Assembly: GCF_014203695.1 (NCBI RefSeq)
Contig: NZ_JACHJO010000003.1
Location: forward strand, 191,272-255,271
From: Nocardiopsis algeriensis
GTDB lineage: Bacteria; Actinomycetota; Actinomycetes; Streptosporangiales; Streptosporangiaceae
Length of the DNA stretch: 64,000 nucleotides
Direction: 5' to 3'
Shown here: piece after piece, positions 45,557 to 54,049 of the stretch
Position numbering within the stretch: the stretch's first letter is position 1
Layout of the letters: every line of letters starts with the position of its first letter
Made by a program: the position numbers and the translations under genes
Notes under the pieces: model-generated
Told to the model about the DNA's origin: nothing
Seen by the model: only the letters and a program-made list of their open reading frames with translations
Database searches by the model: none

Positions 45557-46288
45557 TCACAGCCACCTCGGCAGGGAGGGGAGGGAGGTCCCCTCCCCGC
45601 CGGCGGGGGCGGGAGGGGCGGAACGGCCGGTCAGCCATCCGGTGAGGCCGGCGGCGTCGCCGCGGACGACCACCGGCTCCTGCCCGGCCCCGGGCACCGG
45701 GCGGCCGGGCCACCCTGCGGGCCGGTCGGCGGGGGCCAGCGCGATGTCGGCGCCCTCGCCCCGGCGCTCCCACATCGACAGCACGTCCAGGGCGAGCGCG
45801 TCCACCACGGCGGCGGGCACGTCGGAGAAGTCCGCACCGAGGTCCACGGCGTGGACCCACACCTCGCGGCACCGCATCCAGACGATCTCGGTGGCGGGGA
45901 CGGTGCGCCCCTGTGCCGTGGCGACCTTTGCCTCCCACCGGTCGGCGGGCAGCGCTGCCAGGTCGGCGCGCAGCCGCTCGGCGGATTCGGCGACCAGCGC
46001 CCGCAGCTCCCCGGCGGGGAGGGCGGCGCCCTGTTCGATCTCGGCGGCCCGTGCCTCACCGCTGGAGTACATGGGCGTCTTCTCGCCGGTGCGCGCCCAG
46101 TGCGCCAGTCGGCTCAGCGCGCGGGCGTTGTACCCCACGTGCGCGGCCACATGGCGCAGGCTCCACCCGGGAAGGCCCGACGGTCCCGACAGGTCGTCGT
46201 CGGACAGGTCCGCGAGGGCCCGCAGGAGGAGGGCCGTGCCCTCCTCCATCCAGGCGATCCGCTCGTCGAGGGCCGTGACCTCAGCCAT
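45557..46288 (-). CDS. mycothiol-dependent maleylpyruvate isomerase
   Basis: 243 aa. The DinB-type four-helix domain is recognisable by GWSLRHVAAHVGYNARAL (His46, His50) and MRCREVWVHAVDLG, which supply metal-binding His/Glu residues. The short C-terminal SCP2-like domain has a RPAGWPG segment and ends GGEGTSLPSL. The family isomerises maleylpyruvate to fumarylpyruvate using mycothiol. The start overlaps the preceding hydrolase gene by 8 bp, consistent with one operon. Confidence 0.88.
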   Translation of the reverse strand: MAEVTALDERIAWMEEGTALLLRALADLSDDDLSGPSGLPGWSLRHVAAHVGYNARALSRLAHWARTGEKTPMYSSGEARAAEIEQGAALPAGELRALVAESAERLRADLAALPADRWEAKVATAQGRTVPATEIVWMRCREVWVHAVDLGADFSDVPAAVVDALALDVLSMWERRGEGADIALAPADRPAGWPGRPVPGAGQEPVVVRGDAAGLTGWLTGRSAPPAPAGGEGTSLPSLPRWL

Positions 46289-47111
46289 CGATCTGCTCCC
46301 GGCGGGCGGTGTTGACCAGTTCGCCGATGCCCTCGACGCGGGTCACGACCTCGGAGCCGTCGGCGAGGTAGCGCGGAGGCTTGCGGGCGTGGCCGACACC
46401 GCCGGTCGTGCCGGTGGCGATGACGTCACCCGGCCGGAGGGTCGCGATCGAGGAGACGTACCGCACCAGCTCGACCGGGCCGAAGACCAGGTCGGCGGTG
46501 TTGGAGCTCTGCACGGTGTCGCCGTCGACGACGCACTCGATGTCCAGTCCGCCCTCGCCCAGCTCGTCGAGGGTCACCAGGTCCGGGCCCATGGGGGTGG
46601 TGGCCTCGAAGGTCTTGCCCTGGAGCCACTGCACGGACCGGTACTGCCAGTCCCGGGCGGTCACGTCGTTGAGGACGGTGTACCCGGCGATGGCCGCGCG
46701 CGCCTGCTCCTCGTCGGCGTGGCGCACCGGAGCCCCGATGACGACCGCCAGCTCGGCCTCCCAGTCCATGGCCTCCGACGAGGCGGGCAGGACGATGTCG
46801 TCGGTGGGACCGATCAGGGCCTCGGCGAACTTGCCGAACAGGGTCGGGTACTCGGGCAGGTCGCGGCCCATCTCGGTGATGTGCGTACGGTAGTTGAGGC
46901 CGACGCACACGATCTTGCCCGGCCGCGGCACGACCGGCGCCCGGTCCAGGCCGGCCAGGTCGTGGCGGGGGCCGTCGGAGGCCGCCACGGTGCGCCAGTC
47001 GGGCATCGCCAGCAGCGCGCCGACGTCGGCCGCGGGCAGCTCGACCGCGGCATCGGCCTCGATCCGGGCGGCGGCGGTGGTGCCGTTCAGGCGCAGGGTC
47101 GCCAGTCTCAC
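46281..47111 (-). CDS. fumarylpyruvate hydrolase (FAH family)
   Basis: 276 aa from GTG 47111, overlapping the gentisate dioxygenase stop by 4 bp. Landmarks of the fumarylacetoacetase fold are KIVCVGLNYRTH, EAELAVVIG (metal Glu), YTVLNDVTARDWQ and GDVIATGTTGGVG. In this operon it should cleave fumarylpyruvate to fumarate and pyruvate, the last step of the gentisate pathway. Confidence 0.9.
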   Translation of the reverse strand: MRLATLRLNGTTAAARIEADAAVELPAADVGALLAMPDWRTVAASDGPRHDLAGLDRAPVVPRPGKIVCVGLNYRTHITEMGRDLPEYPTLFGKFAEALIGPTDDIVLPASSEAMDWEAELAVVIGAPVRHADEEQARAAIAGYTVLNDVTARDWQYRSVQWLQGKTFEATTPMGPDLVTLDELGEGGLDIECVVDGDTVQSSNTADLVFGPVELVRYVSSIATLRPGDVIATGTTGGVGHARKPPRYLADGSEVVTRVEGIGELVNTARREQIDG

Positions 47112-48202
47112 TCTGACTCCTTCTCGACGGACACGCGGTCCTGGTGCAGGGATTCGAAGACGGGGGTGTCGCTGAACCGGAACAGGTCCAGCCGGCTCTC
47201 GGCGCCCAGGCTCATGGGCACCCAGGAGGGCACCACGAACAGGTCGCCGCGGTCGACGGTGAACTCCTTGCCGCCGAGGCGGACCACGCCGCTGCCCTCG
47301 AAGACCTGGTAGACGGAGGAGCCGACCTCGCGCCGGGTCGCGGTGGCGGTACCCGGGCGCAGGCGGTGGAACTCGGCGCGGATCGTGGGCATCACGTCGC
47401 CGCCGGTGGTGGGGTTGGTGTAGCGCACGGCGGCGTGTCCGGGCTCGACGACACCGGGATGGCCCTCGTCCTCCAGCGCCAGCTGCTCGGTCAGGGCCCG
47501 GTCGGTGTACTCCCACCGGTAGGCGGCGATGGGCGAGTTGTGGCGGGCGCGCAGGTCGGAGACCGGACGCAGGCCCGGGTGCGCCCACAGGCGCTCCGAG
47601 CGGGAGGTCTCGGGGGTGCTGTGGTCGCTGACCTGGTCGGGACCGAACTCGAAGAACGCGCTGTCGGTGGCGTGCACGAACGGGATGTCGAGGCCGTCGA
47701 TCCAGGCCATCGGCTTGTCGGTCGTGTTGTGGTGGCCGTGGAAGTGCCAGCCCGGGGTGAGCAGGAAGTCGCCGCGGCGCATGGCCACCGGGTCCCCGTC
47801 GACGACGGTCCACACGCCCTCGCCCTCGACCACGAAGCGGAAGGCGTTCTGGGAGTGGCGGTGCTCGGGGGCGACCTCGCGCGGGCCCAGGTACTGGATG
47901 GCGGCCCACAGGGTCGGGCTGACGTAGGGGCGCCCGGCCAGGCCCGGGTTGGCCAGGGCGATGGCCCGGCGCTCACCGCCCCGGCCCACGGGGACGAGGT
48001 CGCCGGCGCGCTCGGCCAGCGGCAGCAGGGTCTTCCAGCGCCACAGGTGCGGGTCGGCGTCGGACCGGGGGTGGGGCGGCATCAGGTCGCCGATCTCGGT
48101 CCACAGGGGGACGAGGTTCTCGGAGTCGAAGTCGGAGTAGAGGCGCTCGAGCGCGGCCTCCTCCTCAGGGGTGGGCTCCGGAGCGGCGGGGCCGGTGTTC
48201 AT
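47108..48202 (-). CDS. gentisate 1,2-dioxygenase
   Basis: 364 aa from ATG 48202, with AGGAG seven bases upstream. It is a bicupin: the first cupin carries VAPEHRHSQNAFRFVVEGEG (iron-binding His-x-His) and TPGWHFHGHHN, and the second ends with VYQVFEGSGVVRLGG and DLFVVPSWVP. The length is typical of gentisate dioxygenases (~350-370 aa). It opens the aromatic ring of gentisate to maleylpyruvate with Fe(II) and O2. First gene of the operon, divergent from the IclR regulator. Confidence 0.92.
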   Translation of the reverse strand: MNTGPAAPEPTPEEEAALERLYSDFDSENLVPLWTEIGDLMPPHPRSDADPHLWRWKTLLPLAERAGDLVPVGRGGERRAIALANPGLAGRPYVSPTLWAAIQYLGPREVAPEHRHSQNAFRFVVEGEGVWTVVDGDPVAMRRGDFLLTPGWHFHGHHNTTDKPMAWIDGLDIPFVHATDSAFFEFGPDQVSDHSTPETSRSERLWAHPGLRPVSDLRARHNSPIAAYRWEYTDRALTEQLALEDEGHPGVVEPGHAAVRYTNPTTGGDVMPTIRAEFHRLRPGTATATRREVGSSVYQVFEGSGVVRLGGKEFTVDRGDLFVVPSWVPMSLGAESRLDLFRFSDTPVFESLHQDRVSVEKESE

Positions 48203-48250
48203 GGATGTGCTCCTCGGACTGTGTGCCGGCATACGCCGGGACGGGATGCA

Positions 48251-48274
48251 CAGCACACTAGGAGCGGTGTTCTG
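48251..48274. promoter_or_regulatory. candidate IclR operator
   Basis: CAGCACAC (48251-48258) and GTGTTCTG (48267-48274) form an inverted repeat matching at 7 of 8 positions, in the 94-bp gap between the gentisate operon and its divergent IclR gene. Confidence 0.45.
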
Positions 48275-48296
48275 GAGACTGCAATACAATTCTTCT

Positions 48297-49055
48297 GTGA
48301 AGAACAAGCCTGCCTATGCGCTGGAGTCCGTCGACAACGCGCTCCTGCTGCTGCACATGCTCCGCGACCAGGGCCAGGTCCGGGTGAGCGAGGCCGCGCG
48401 CGAACTCGGCCTGGCACGTTCGACCGTCCACCGGCTCCTGGCGATGCTCGTCTACCGGGACTTCGCCGTGCACGGAGAGGACCGCGTCTACCGGCCCGGA
48501 CCCTCCCTGTCCTTCGCCTACGCCGGCGGAAGCTCCACCGGCGAACTGCGCCGCCTGCTCACCCCGCACATGGAGGAGCTGTGCGAGCGCACCGGCGAGA
48601 CCGTCAACCTGCTGGTCCGCACCGGCACCCGGGTCCGCTTCCTGGCCAGCGCCGAATCCTCCCAGCTGCTCAAGGTCGGCGACCGGCGCGGCACGCTCCT
48701 GCCGGCCTGGCGGGCCTCGGGGGGCAAGGCCCTGCTGGCCGAGCTGGACGACGACCGGCTGGAGGAGCTCCTGCGGACCGACGGGCCCGTGCTGGAGGAC
48801 GCCGAGTGGGCGCACGTGCGGCGCGACATCGCCTCGGTGCGCGCCCGCGGCCACGCGCTCAACATCGACGGGACCGAGGAAGGCGTCTCGGCGCTCGGCG
48901 CCTGCGTGCGCAACGGCGCCGGCGATGCCCTGTGCGCGCTGACCGTCGCCGTTCCCAGCGCCCGCTTCTCCGCCGAACGCCGCGAAGAGCTCCTGCGCGC
49001 GCTGAAGGAGTCCATCGCCCGGGCCGAGCACGACGTCGAGGGCTTCACCCTCTGA
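48297..49055 (+). CDS. IclR-family regulator of the gentisate operon
   Basis: 252 aa from GTG 48297; earlier in-frame starts would add residues with no family match. A winged helix-turn-helix at ~8-70 (VSEAARELGLARSTVHRLL) and the IclR effector domain (ERTGETVNLLVRTGTRVRF, PAWRASGGKALLAEL, LNIDGTEEGVSALGACV) are clear. IclR proteins often activate or repress an adjacent aromatic catabolism operon in response to a pathway compound. The divergent arrangement supports this. Confidence 0.9.
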   Translation: MKNKPAYALESVDNALLLLHMLRDQGQVRVSEAARELGLARSTVHRLLAMLVYRDFAVHGEDRVYRPGPSLSFAYAGGSSTGELRRLLTPHMEELCERTGETVNLLVRTGTRVRFLASAESSQLLKVGDRRGTLLPAWRASGGKALLAELDDDRLEELLRTDGPVLEDAEWAHVRRDIASVRARGHALNIDGTEEGVSALGACVRNGAGDALCALTVAVPSARFSAERREELLRALKESIARAEHDVEGFTL

Positions 49056-49146
49056 CGGCGCGGCGGCCCCGACCCGTGCTCCACCGGATGCGCGGCGGAG
49101 AAACCATCACGCACAATCATGGCTCCCCTACGGAAAGGAGCCACCG

Positions 49147-49815
49147 GTGCGAGCCCTCCTCACCCTCGCCGCAGCGGCGCTGACGACGCTCTCCGCGGTC
49201 CTGGTGCCCGCGACCGCCCACGCCGAGACGCGCAACCCCGTCCTCTTCGTGCACGGCTACAGCGGGAGCGCGGACAACTGGGACCCGATGATCTCCGACT
49301 TCACCGACGACGGATGGGACCGCGACGAGCTGTACGCCATCAGCTACGACTACGACGCGTCCAACACGGAGACCGCCGAGGCGATCGCCCGGGAGGTCGA
49401 CCGGATCCTGGCCGAGACCGGCAGCGAGAAGATCGACATGGTCACCCACTCCATGGGCGGGCTGTCCTCCCGCTGGTACCTCAAGTTCCTCGGCGGACAC
49501 GAGAAGGTCGACAACTGGATCTCGCTCGCCGGACCCAACCAGGGCTCCACCGTGGAACTCCCGTGCGTGGGGACCTCGCCGTCGTGCCAGGAGGTGGTGG
49601 TGGGATCCGACTTCCTGGCCGCGCTCAACTCCGGCGACCCCACCCCGGGCGATGTCGCCTACACGACCTTCCGCTCCTACTGCGACTTCATCATCCGCCC
49701 CGTCTCCAGCGTCACCCTCCCGGGCGCCGACAACAACCTGGCCGGCTGCGTGGGGCACATCTCGTTCCTGCGGGACTCCGGCGTGTCCGAGGACGTGCGC
49801 GACACCCTGTCCTGA
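49147..49815 (+). CDS. secreted lipase/esterase (alpha/beta hydrolase)
   Basis: 222 aa from GTG 49147, with AAGGAG upstream. The signal peptide ends at AHAET (~27). The oxyanion segment PVLFVHGYSGSADNW, the nucleophile elbow THSMGG (Ser ~100) and a late His (GHISFL, ~205) match class-2-type bacterial lipases of Streptomyces and Bacillus size (~210-220 aa). Two Cys pairs (PCVGTSPSC; YCDF with AGC) could form disulfides. It likely hydrolyses short-to-medium chain lipids outside the cell. It converges with the next gene. Confidence 0.9.
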   Translation: MRALLTLAAAALTTLSAVLVPATAHAETRNPVLFVHGYSGSADNWDPMISDFTDDGWDRDELYAISYDYDASNTETAEAIAREVDRILAETGSEKIDMVTHSMGGLSSRWYLKFLGGHEKVDNWISLAGPNQGSTVELPCVGTSPSCQEVVVGSDFLAALNSGDPTPGDVAYTTFRSYCDFIIRPVSSVTLPGADNNLAGCVGHISFLRDSGVSEDVRDTLS

Positions 49816-49845
49816 GCAAGGAAGCCGCGCCCCCGGCGGCCGCCG

Positions 49846-50514
49846 TCAGCCGGCTCTCGGAGGCGCGGCCTTCCGCTCCGGTTCCAGGAAGAAGGCACCC
49901 AGCACCGCGGCCAGCGCCGCGACGACCACCACCGAGTAGGCGGCCAGCAGCACCCCGACGCAGCGCGCGTAGGCGTCGTCCGGCGTGAGGGGCTCGCCGG
50001 CGATCGTCGCCAGGGCCGCCTGGTAGAGCGCCGTGCCGTAGCTGTCGTAGGAGCCGAGGAGGTAGAGCACCTGGCTGGAGGCCAGGACGACGATCACCGT
50101 CACCGCGCCCAGCCATGTCACCCGCCCCGACAGCAGCTGCCCGGCCGAGCGCGAGCCGCGCACCGCGGCCGAGACCACACCGCCGACCCGCGCGGTGTGC
50201 AGCAGGACCAGTGCCCGGGCGAAGCGCAGGAAGGGCAGCACCAGGAACAGCAGCTGCCACCAGTTGTGCAGCCAGAACACCTTCTGGTCGCGCGCCACGT
50301 AGGCGCGCAGGGCGAACTCGCCGGCGAACACCGCCCACAGGCCCCAGCCCAGCCAGGTGAAGACCGCGGTCAGCCCCGGGTCGGTGGCCAGCGCCTGGCC
50401 GAGGACGACCAGGACGAAGACCAGGCCGAGCACCCCCATCGGCCGGTCCAGCCGCTGGGCCAGCTGCTCGGCCCTCCACGGGTTCCGCCGCTGTGAAGAG
50501 GCTGAGGTGTCCAT
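49846..50514 (-). CDS. voltage-gated-channel-like membrane protein without K+ filter
   Basis: 222 aa. Helices at ~27-45, ~50-70, ~85-110 and ~132-152, a pore-like re-entrant segment (YGTALYQAALATIAGEPLTP) and a final helix (~182-205) follow the layout of a small ion-transport channel. The position of the TVGYGD selectivity filter reads TIAGEP, so potassium selectivity is unlikely. The third helix is rich in Arg (FLRFARALVLLHTARVGG), like an S4-S5 region. Function is uncertain; it could be a degenerate or non-K+ channel. Confidence 0.65.
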   Translation of the reverse strand: MDTSASSQRRNPWRAEQLAQRLDRPMGVLGLVFVLVVLGQALATDPGLTAVFTWLGWGLWAVFAGEFALRAYVARDQKVFWLHNWWQLLFLVLPFLRFARALVLLHTARVGGVVSAAVRGSRSAGQLLSGRVTWLGAVTVIVVLASSQVLYLLGSYDSYGTALYQAALATIAGEPLTPDDAYARCVGVLLAAYSVVVVAALAAVLGAFFLEPERKAAPPRAG

Positions 50515-50950
50515 GCCCGGCCACTACCCCGCGGCAGGCTCCCGCACCGCGGTGGCCTGCACGGACGAGCCGACCGGAAGCGGGGGGTGTGCCTGCCGCT
50601 GGGGCGGTCCTCGGCCTGGGCACATGTGCCTTGAAGGTGGAGGTCGGTGCCCAGGGCCTTGGGGCCGACGTGGCCCATCCCCGCGTGCGCGAGGAGCAGT
50701 TTCGGTTCCTGGCCAAGCTCCAGCTCAACGAGGGTCCATCCCCGCGTGCGCGGGGAGCAGTCTTGCTGACCTGCGACTTTACCCCGCCAGGATGCCTGAT
50801 TTTGCAAGTTTGCGAAAAACAGACACCGCCAGCCAAAAGGAATAAAGCACGGCAAGCCCCATAGAATTACCCGCCGATCCAGCCGCTGACCAGCCTAAAA
50901 GGTTCCACGCCCCCAGAATCTACTCCCCGCCGCAGGCTGCTTTTCTCTTG
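50515..50950. other. 436-bp gap holding the CRISPR remnant
   Basis: Apart from the two CRISPR repeats, this gap has an AT-richer stretch at about 50800-50900. No gene is supported. Confidence 0.5.
50672..50761 (-). CRISPR. two-repeat type I-E CRISPR remnant
   Basis: Two 29-nt repeats at 50672-50700 and 50733-50761 share CCATCCCCGCGTGCGCG and the GGAGCAGT end, with two or three differences. They enclose a 32-nt spacer, giving the 61-bp period of type I-E arrays. The palindromic core and the CTGCTCC...GGATGG polarity on the minus strand match actinomycete I-E repeats. The more variant copy is leader-distal if transcription is leftward, and the adjoining 50762-50900 is AT-richer, like a leader. 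A weak third match at 50606 was not accepted. No cas gene is visible in the window. Confidence 0.7.
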
Positions 50951-51355
50951 TCAGGCGGCGGCCACCACCCCGGCACCGCCTGCCACCTGCCTCTGAAAAC
51001 CACCCCGAACAACAGATCCCTGGATGCGCGGCCACAGCGCCAACAGGAGGGCATCGATGTCACGGCCCTCCACCAGGCCGGTGGAGGTGATGGCCCAGAA
51101 AGACTGGGTGGCCTCACCGTAGTAGACGATCAAGTGCCGGTACTGGCGCTGAAGCGCGGCGGCCTGGGCGTGCTCACGGGCGTACTCGGCGCGGTGCCCG
51201 CCCAAGCGAGGCAGCTGCTGGGCGCGCCGGCGCCGACAGGAGGGGTGGCCGCACACCGGGCAGACGGGCCCAGGGAGGGGTCGGCGCCAGGGCAGCTGCG
51301 TAGGCTCGGGCCGGGGGTCGACAGCCGGGCGCGGAGCGGGGATAGGATTCTGCAT
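50951..51355 (-). CDS. conserved actinomycete hypothetical protein
   Basis: 134 aa from ATG 51355. A Pro/Arg-rich N-terminus contains CPVCGHPSC, a possible zinc knuckle. The middle segment RHLIVYYGEATQSFWAI followed by GLVEGRDIDALLLAL resembles short hypothetical proteins that accompany HATPase and XRE/DUF397 genes in streptomycetes. No enzymatic motif is seen. It is upstream of nothing obvious on its own strand but is adjacent to the HATPase gene on the same strand. Confidence 0.6.
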   Translation of the reverse strand: MQNPIPAPRPAVDPRPEPTQLPWRRPLPGPVCPVCGHPSCRRRRAQQLPRLGGHRAEYAREHAQAAALQRQYRHLIVYYGEATQSFWAITSTGLVEGRDIDALLLALWPRIQGSVVRGGFQRQVAGGAGVVAAA

Positions 51356-51481
51356 CAGATCCTGACTTTCTACATGTCGCAGTGTGGTTTTTGGGATCTG
51401 GGGCCCGGAAGAGCGTTGCAGCGCTCTCCTGGGCCCGCTTCATGCCGTCGGCATGTGCCGAGAGGTGCCGGGGCGGTGGTT

Positions 51482-52039
51482 TCAGTGGTCAGTGAGGGTG
51501 TTCCAGCGGCTGTCGGTCAGGTCGTAGGCCAGGTGGAACCAGACGCTGCGGTACTGGGCGTTGCCGTTGTCGCCCCAGGCGGAGGCCAGGGCGTCCACCA
51601 GAGCCAGCCCCCGCCCGGACTCAGCGCCCAGGTCCAGACCGTCGGGGCTGGGGGCCAGGTGGGCATCGCGCTCACACAGTCCGCCCAGGTCACGGCAGGT
51701 CAGACGCAGACCTTCGCGGTTGCGCTCGACCTTCAGGACGTAGCTGCCGCCCGGCCGCCCTGAGAGGGAGTGCCGCAGGGCGTTCGTGGCCAGCTCCGAG
51801 CCCAGCAGGGTGAACAGGTAGCGGTAGTCGCTGCTCTGGTCGGCGGCGCAGGTGTCCAGGAACGCGCGCACCAGCGGCATGACCGCGGGGGTGCCGGCGA
51901 ACTCGTAGTGGCGCATCCGGTAACCGGGCCGCTCGGGACGCCCGGAGAAGTAGTGGCGGTGCGCGGAGCGGATGAAGCACGAGAGCGGGACGGTGGCCTG
52001 GCCCAGCTCGGGCATCGGGGCACGGGTGGTCGAAGGCAT
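51482..52039 (-). CDS. HATPase-domain (RsbW/anti-sigma-like) protein
   Basis: 185 aa from ATG 52039, chosen because AAGGAGT lies nine bases upstream; the ATG at 52060 lacks such a site. The N-box SELATNALRHS (~95-105) and G-box ESGRGLALVDALASAWG (~145-160) identify a GHKL ATPase like those in anti-sigma factors and WhiJ-associated ATPases. The N-terminal third (~1-55) is an extra extension. It is divergent from the XRE regulator gene. Confidence 0.85.
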   Translation of the reverse strand: MPSTTRAPMPELGQATVPLSCFIRSAHRHYFSGRPERPGYRMRHYEFAGTPAVMPLVRAFLDTCAADQSSDYRYLFTLLGSELATNALRHSLSGRPGGSYVLKVERNREGLRLTCRDLGGLCERDAHLAPSPDGLDLGAESGRGLALVDALASAWGDNGNAQYRSVWFHLAYDLTDSRWNTLTDH

Positions 52040-52256
52040 GGCGGATGCACTCCTTGGCATGCATGAACAGGGGTTGAGCAGGCCCGTTGAAGGAGTCTCA
52101 CGGTTGCCGTGATGCGCGAAACGGGCAAGGCGTAGCCTGACCAGCAGAGACTCTCGGTGATGCGCCGATCACTGGCTACACGTCAATCATCATCTAGAGA
52201 TTCTCTGAGGTCAAGTAGTTCAGAGAATCTCCAAAGAGGTTTGGTAGGTTGGCCGC

Positions 52257-53117
52257 ATGAGGCACACCTTCAGTCCGACTGTCAGGCGACGGCGCCTGGC
52301 GCGCATACTGCGTGATCTTCGGGAGGAGTCCGGTGACACACTGGACATAGCAGCCAAAAAGTCAGGTATCCCGCGTGCCACCTTGGGCAAGATGGAGACA
52401 GCTACTCTCAAGCGCATCCGGACTGCACACATTGATGCTTTGGCGGAGCTCTATGGGGTTGACCGATCAGCTTGGGAGGGTATGCACCAGCTCGCCAAGG
52501 ATGCTTCCGAGTCGGGATGGTGGTCTAAGTACAAAGATGTCTTCAATGCGACCGGATTGCCGTCTTTTGAGGTTGAAGCTTCTTTCATACGAGTTTATGA
52601 GGCGCAGGTAGTTCCTGGCCTTCTTCAGATTCCTGCCTACACGAGAGCAGTGTTCTTGGGGGCAAATGCCTACTCCGAGGAGAGAATACAACGCCATATT
52701 AAGGCTCGCATGGAGCGTCAGAAAATTCTGGGAGTCCTGCACCCGCCGGAGTACGCAGCAATCATCGATGAGAGCGCTCTGCGGCGGCATGCCGGTGGAG
52801 CTACAGTCATGCAGGAGCAGTTCCAGCACCTCATCGAAATGGCTACAAGGCCGAACATCGCCATCCAGGTTCTCCCCTTCTCGGCAGGGATGCATGCTGC
52901 TAATCTCGGGAGTTTCCAGATCATGGAGTTTCCTGAGCCCAGGGACCCCACTATCGGTTACGCCGAGACTCCTACCTCCACTCTCTACGTGGAAAGCTCG
53001 GAAGATATACGGCGTTACGATGCTATGTGGCGTGAAGCAAGCAGTGCTGCGCTCACAGTTTCTCAGACCATAGATTTCCTCCAGGACCTACTCGAATCAA
53101 TAGAGGATCGATCGTGA
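52257..53117 (+). CDS. XRE-family regulator with DUF5753-type C-terminus (WhiJ-like)
   Basis: 286 aa. An N-terminal helix-turn-helix (~12-70; LDIAAKKSGIPRATLGKMET) is followed by the ~190-residue ligand domain of streptomycete WhiJ-like regulators (EAQVVPGLLQIPAYTRAV, QVLPFSAGMHAA, LGSFQIMEFPEP). Such regulators act with a DUF397 protein that is usually the next gene, as here with a GTGA overlap. The coding sequence has clearly more A/T in third positions than genes left of 52 kb, suggesting transfer. Confidence 0.9.
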   Translation: MRHTFSPTVRRRRLARILRDLREESGDTLDIAAKKSGIPRATLGKMETATLKRIRTAHIDALAELYGVDRSAWEGMHQLAKDASESGWWSKYKDVFNATGLPSFEVEASFIRVYEAQVVPGLLQIPAYTRAVFLGANAYSEERIQRHIKARMERQKILGVLHPPEYAAIIDESALRRHAGGATVMQEQFQHLIEMATRPNIAIQVLPFSAGMHAANLGSFQIMEFPEPRDPTIGYAETPTSTLYVESSEDIRRYDAMWREASSAALTVSQTIDFLQDLLESIEDRS

Positions 53118-53353
53118 ACAACTTTGTGTTCCGGAAGAGTAGTTACAGCGGCGCTGGTGAGAACTGCGTTGAGGTAGCCCACATCCCCGCCAGCTTCCGT
53201 AAGAGCAGCCACAGCGGTGCAAGTGAGAACTGCGTTGAGGTCGCCGACCTGCCCTGTGGTGCCGCCATCCGCGACTCCAAGCACCCCGATGCCGGGCACC
53301 TCCCCTTCCCGGCCGGCGAGTGGGCCGGCTTTCTCCACGCCGCCCTCAGGTAA
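53114..53353 (+). CDS. DUF397 protein with duplicated motif
   Basis: 79 aa from GTG 53114, overlapping the XRE stop by 4 bp. The DUF397 signature RKSSYSGAGENCVEVA occurs twice in tandem (residues ~6-21 and ~29-44), before GAAIRDSKHP and the terminal EWAGFLHAAL. Ordinary members have one copy and are ~60-70 aa. The protein probably partners with the upstream XRE regulator. Confidence 0.9.
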   Translation: MNNFVFRKSSYSGAGENCVEVAHIPASFRKSSHSGASENCVEVADLPCGAAIRDSKHPDAGHLPFPAGEWAGFLHAALR

Positions 53354-53737
53354 CCCTGCACGCGATCAGAGCCCGGCCGTGACCCTTGCATGGCCGGGTT
53401 CTGCTGTCAGCGCGCTCCGAAGCCACAGAGACGGACAGCCACAGGGACAGCTGCCTTCGTGGACAGCCTCACACGCGAGAACCCCGAGGCCCGTCCGCCC
53501 AACCATGTCTCGGCTGCACGCCACGACGGCGACAGGGCCACCCCTGTGGCCTTTGCCCCTTGGGCAGCGAGCGCGGCGACGGCGTTGCCCCTGCCGAACC
53601 CTCAGCTCCAGCGCGGAGGCCGACTCCCCAGCAGCTCCGGGTGGGAACAGACACGGGAGCGGTGTGGACCAGGAGCGATTGCAGACGTAGGCACGGCCGA
53701 AGGTTTCCGGTCAATCCCACCAGCTACCTTTCTTCCG

Positions 53738-53820
53738 GTGATCTTGTACCTGCGGTCACTTTGGTTGGTTGTCGGGACACCAACAAGGTGGGGCGAAGTT
53801 GACTCCAGGTACAAGATCAC
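53738..53820 (+). repeat. 83-bp hairpin element, copy 1
   Basis: The ends GTGATCTTGTACCTG and the complement of GGTACAAGATCAC form an inverted repeat. The inner left arm reads GGTCACTTTG and the inner right arm AAGTTGACTCC. The same two arms occur in reverse order in copy 2, so the elements are inverted copies of each other. Confidence 0.75.
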
Positions 53821-53967
53821 GAGGGAATAGTGTGTAGCTGGGAGAGGGATGGTGATTTTGTTGGTCGGGCCTAGGTTTCAGGTCTGCCTGCTGGTTGGTC
53901 CGGTTCGGCGACTTTCTTGCCTCGGCTGGAATTCAGTGCTTCCCTCTGGTCGGCGTCTTTTCTTCTC

Positions 53968-54049
53968 GTGATCTTGTATCTGGAGTCAACTTCACCCTGT
54001 CTTGCTGCCGTTTCGTAGTCGGACAAAGTGACCGTAGGTACAAGATCAC
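53968..54049 (-). repeat. 82-bp hairpin element, copy 2 (inverted relative to copy 1)
   Basis: Its left arm GTGATCTTGTATCTGGAGTC matches the complement of copy 1's right arm, and its right arm (AAAGTGACC then GGTACAAGATCAC) the complement of copy 1's left arm. Flanking TTTTCTTCTC and GAGAAGAAAA extend the stem outward to about 25 bp. Confidence 0.75.

Noticed and set aside
49821..49873. Terminator between lipase and channel genes
   Set aside because: GGAAGCCGCGCC and GGCGCGGCCTTCC can pair, but the loop is ~28 nt and the right arm is inside the channel gene, so it is not listed as a feature.
50606..50634. A third CRISPR repeat upstream of the two accepted
   Set aside because: Only scattered positions agree and the palindromic core is missing.
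53386..53830. Two plus-strand open frames after the DUF397 gene
   Set aside because: They run through the hairpin element, overlap each other and have no family resemblance or ribosome site.
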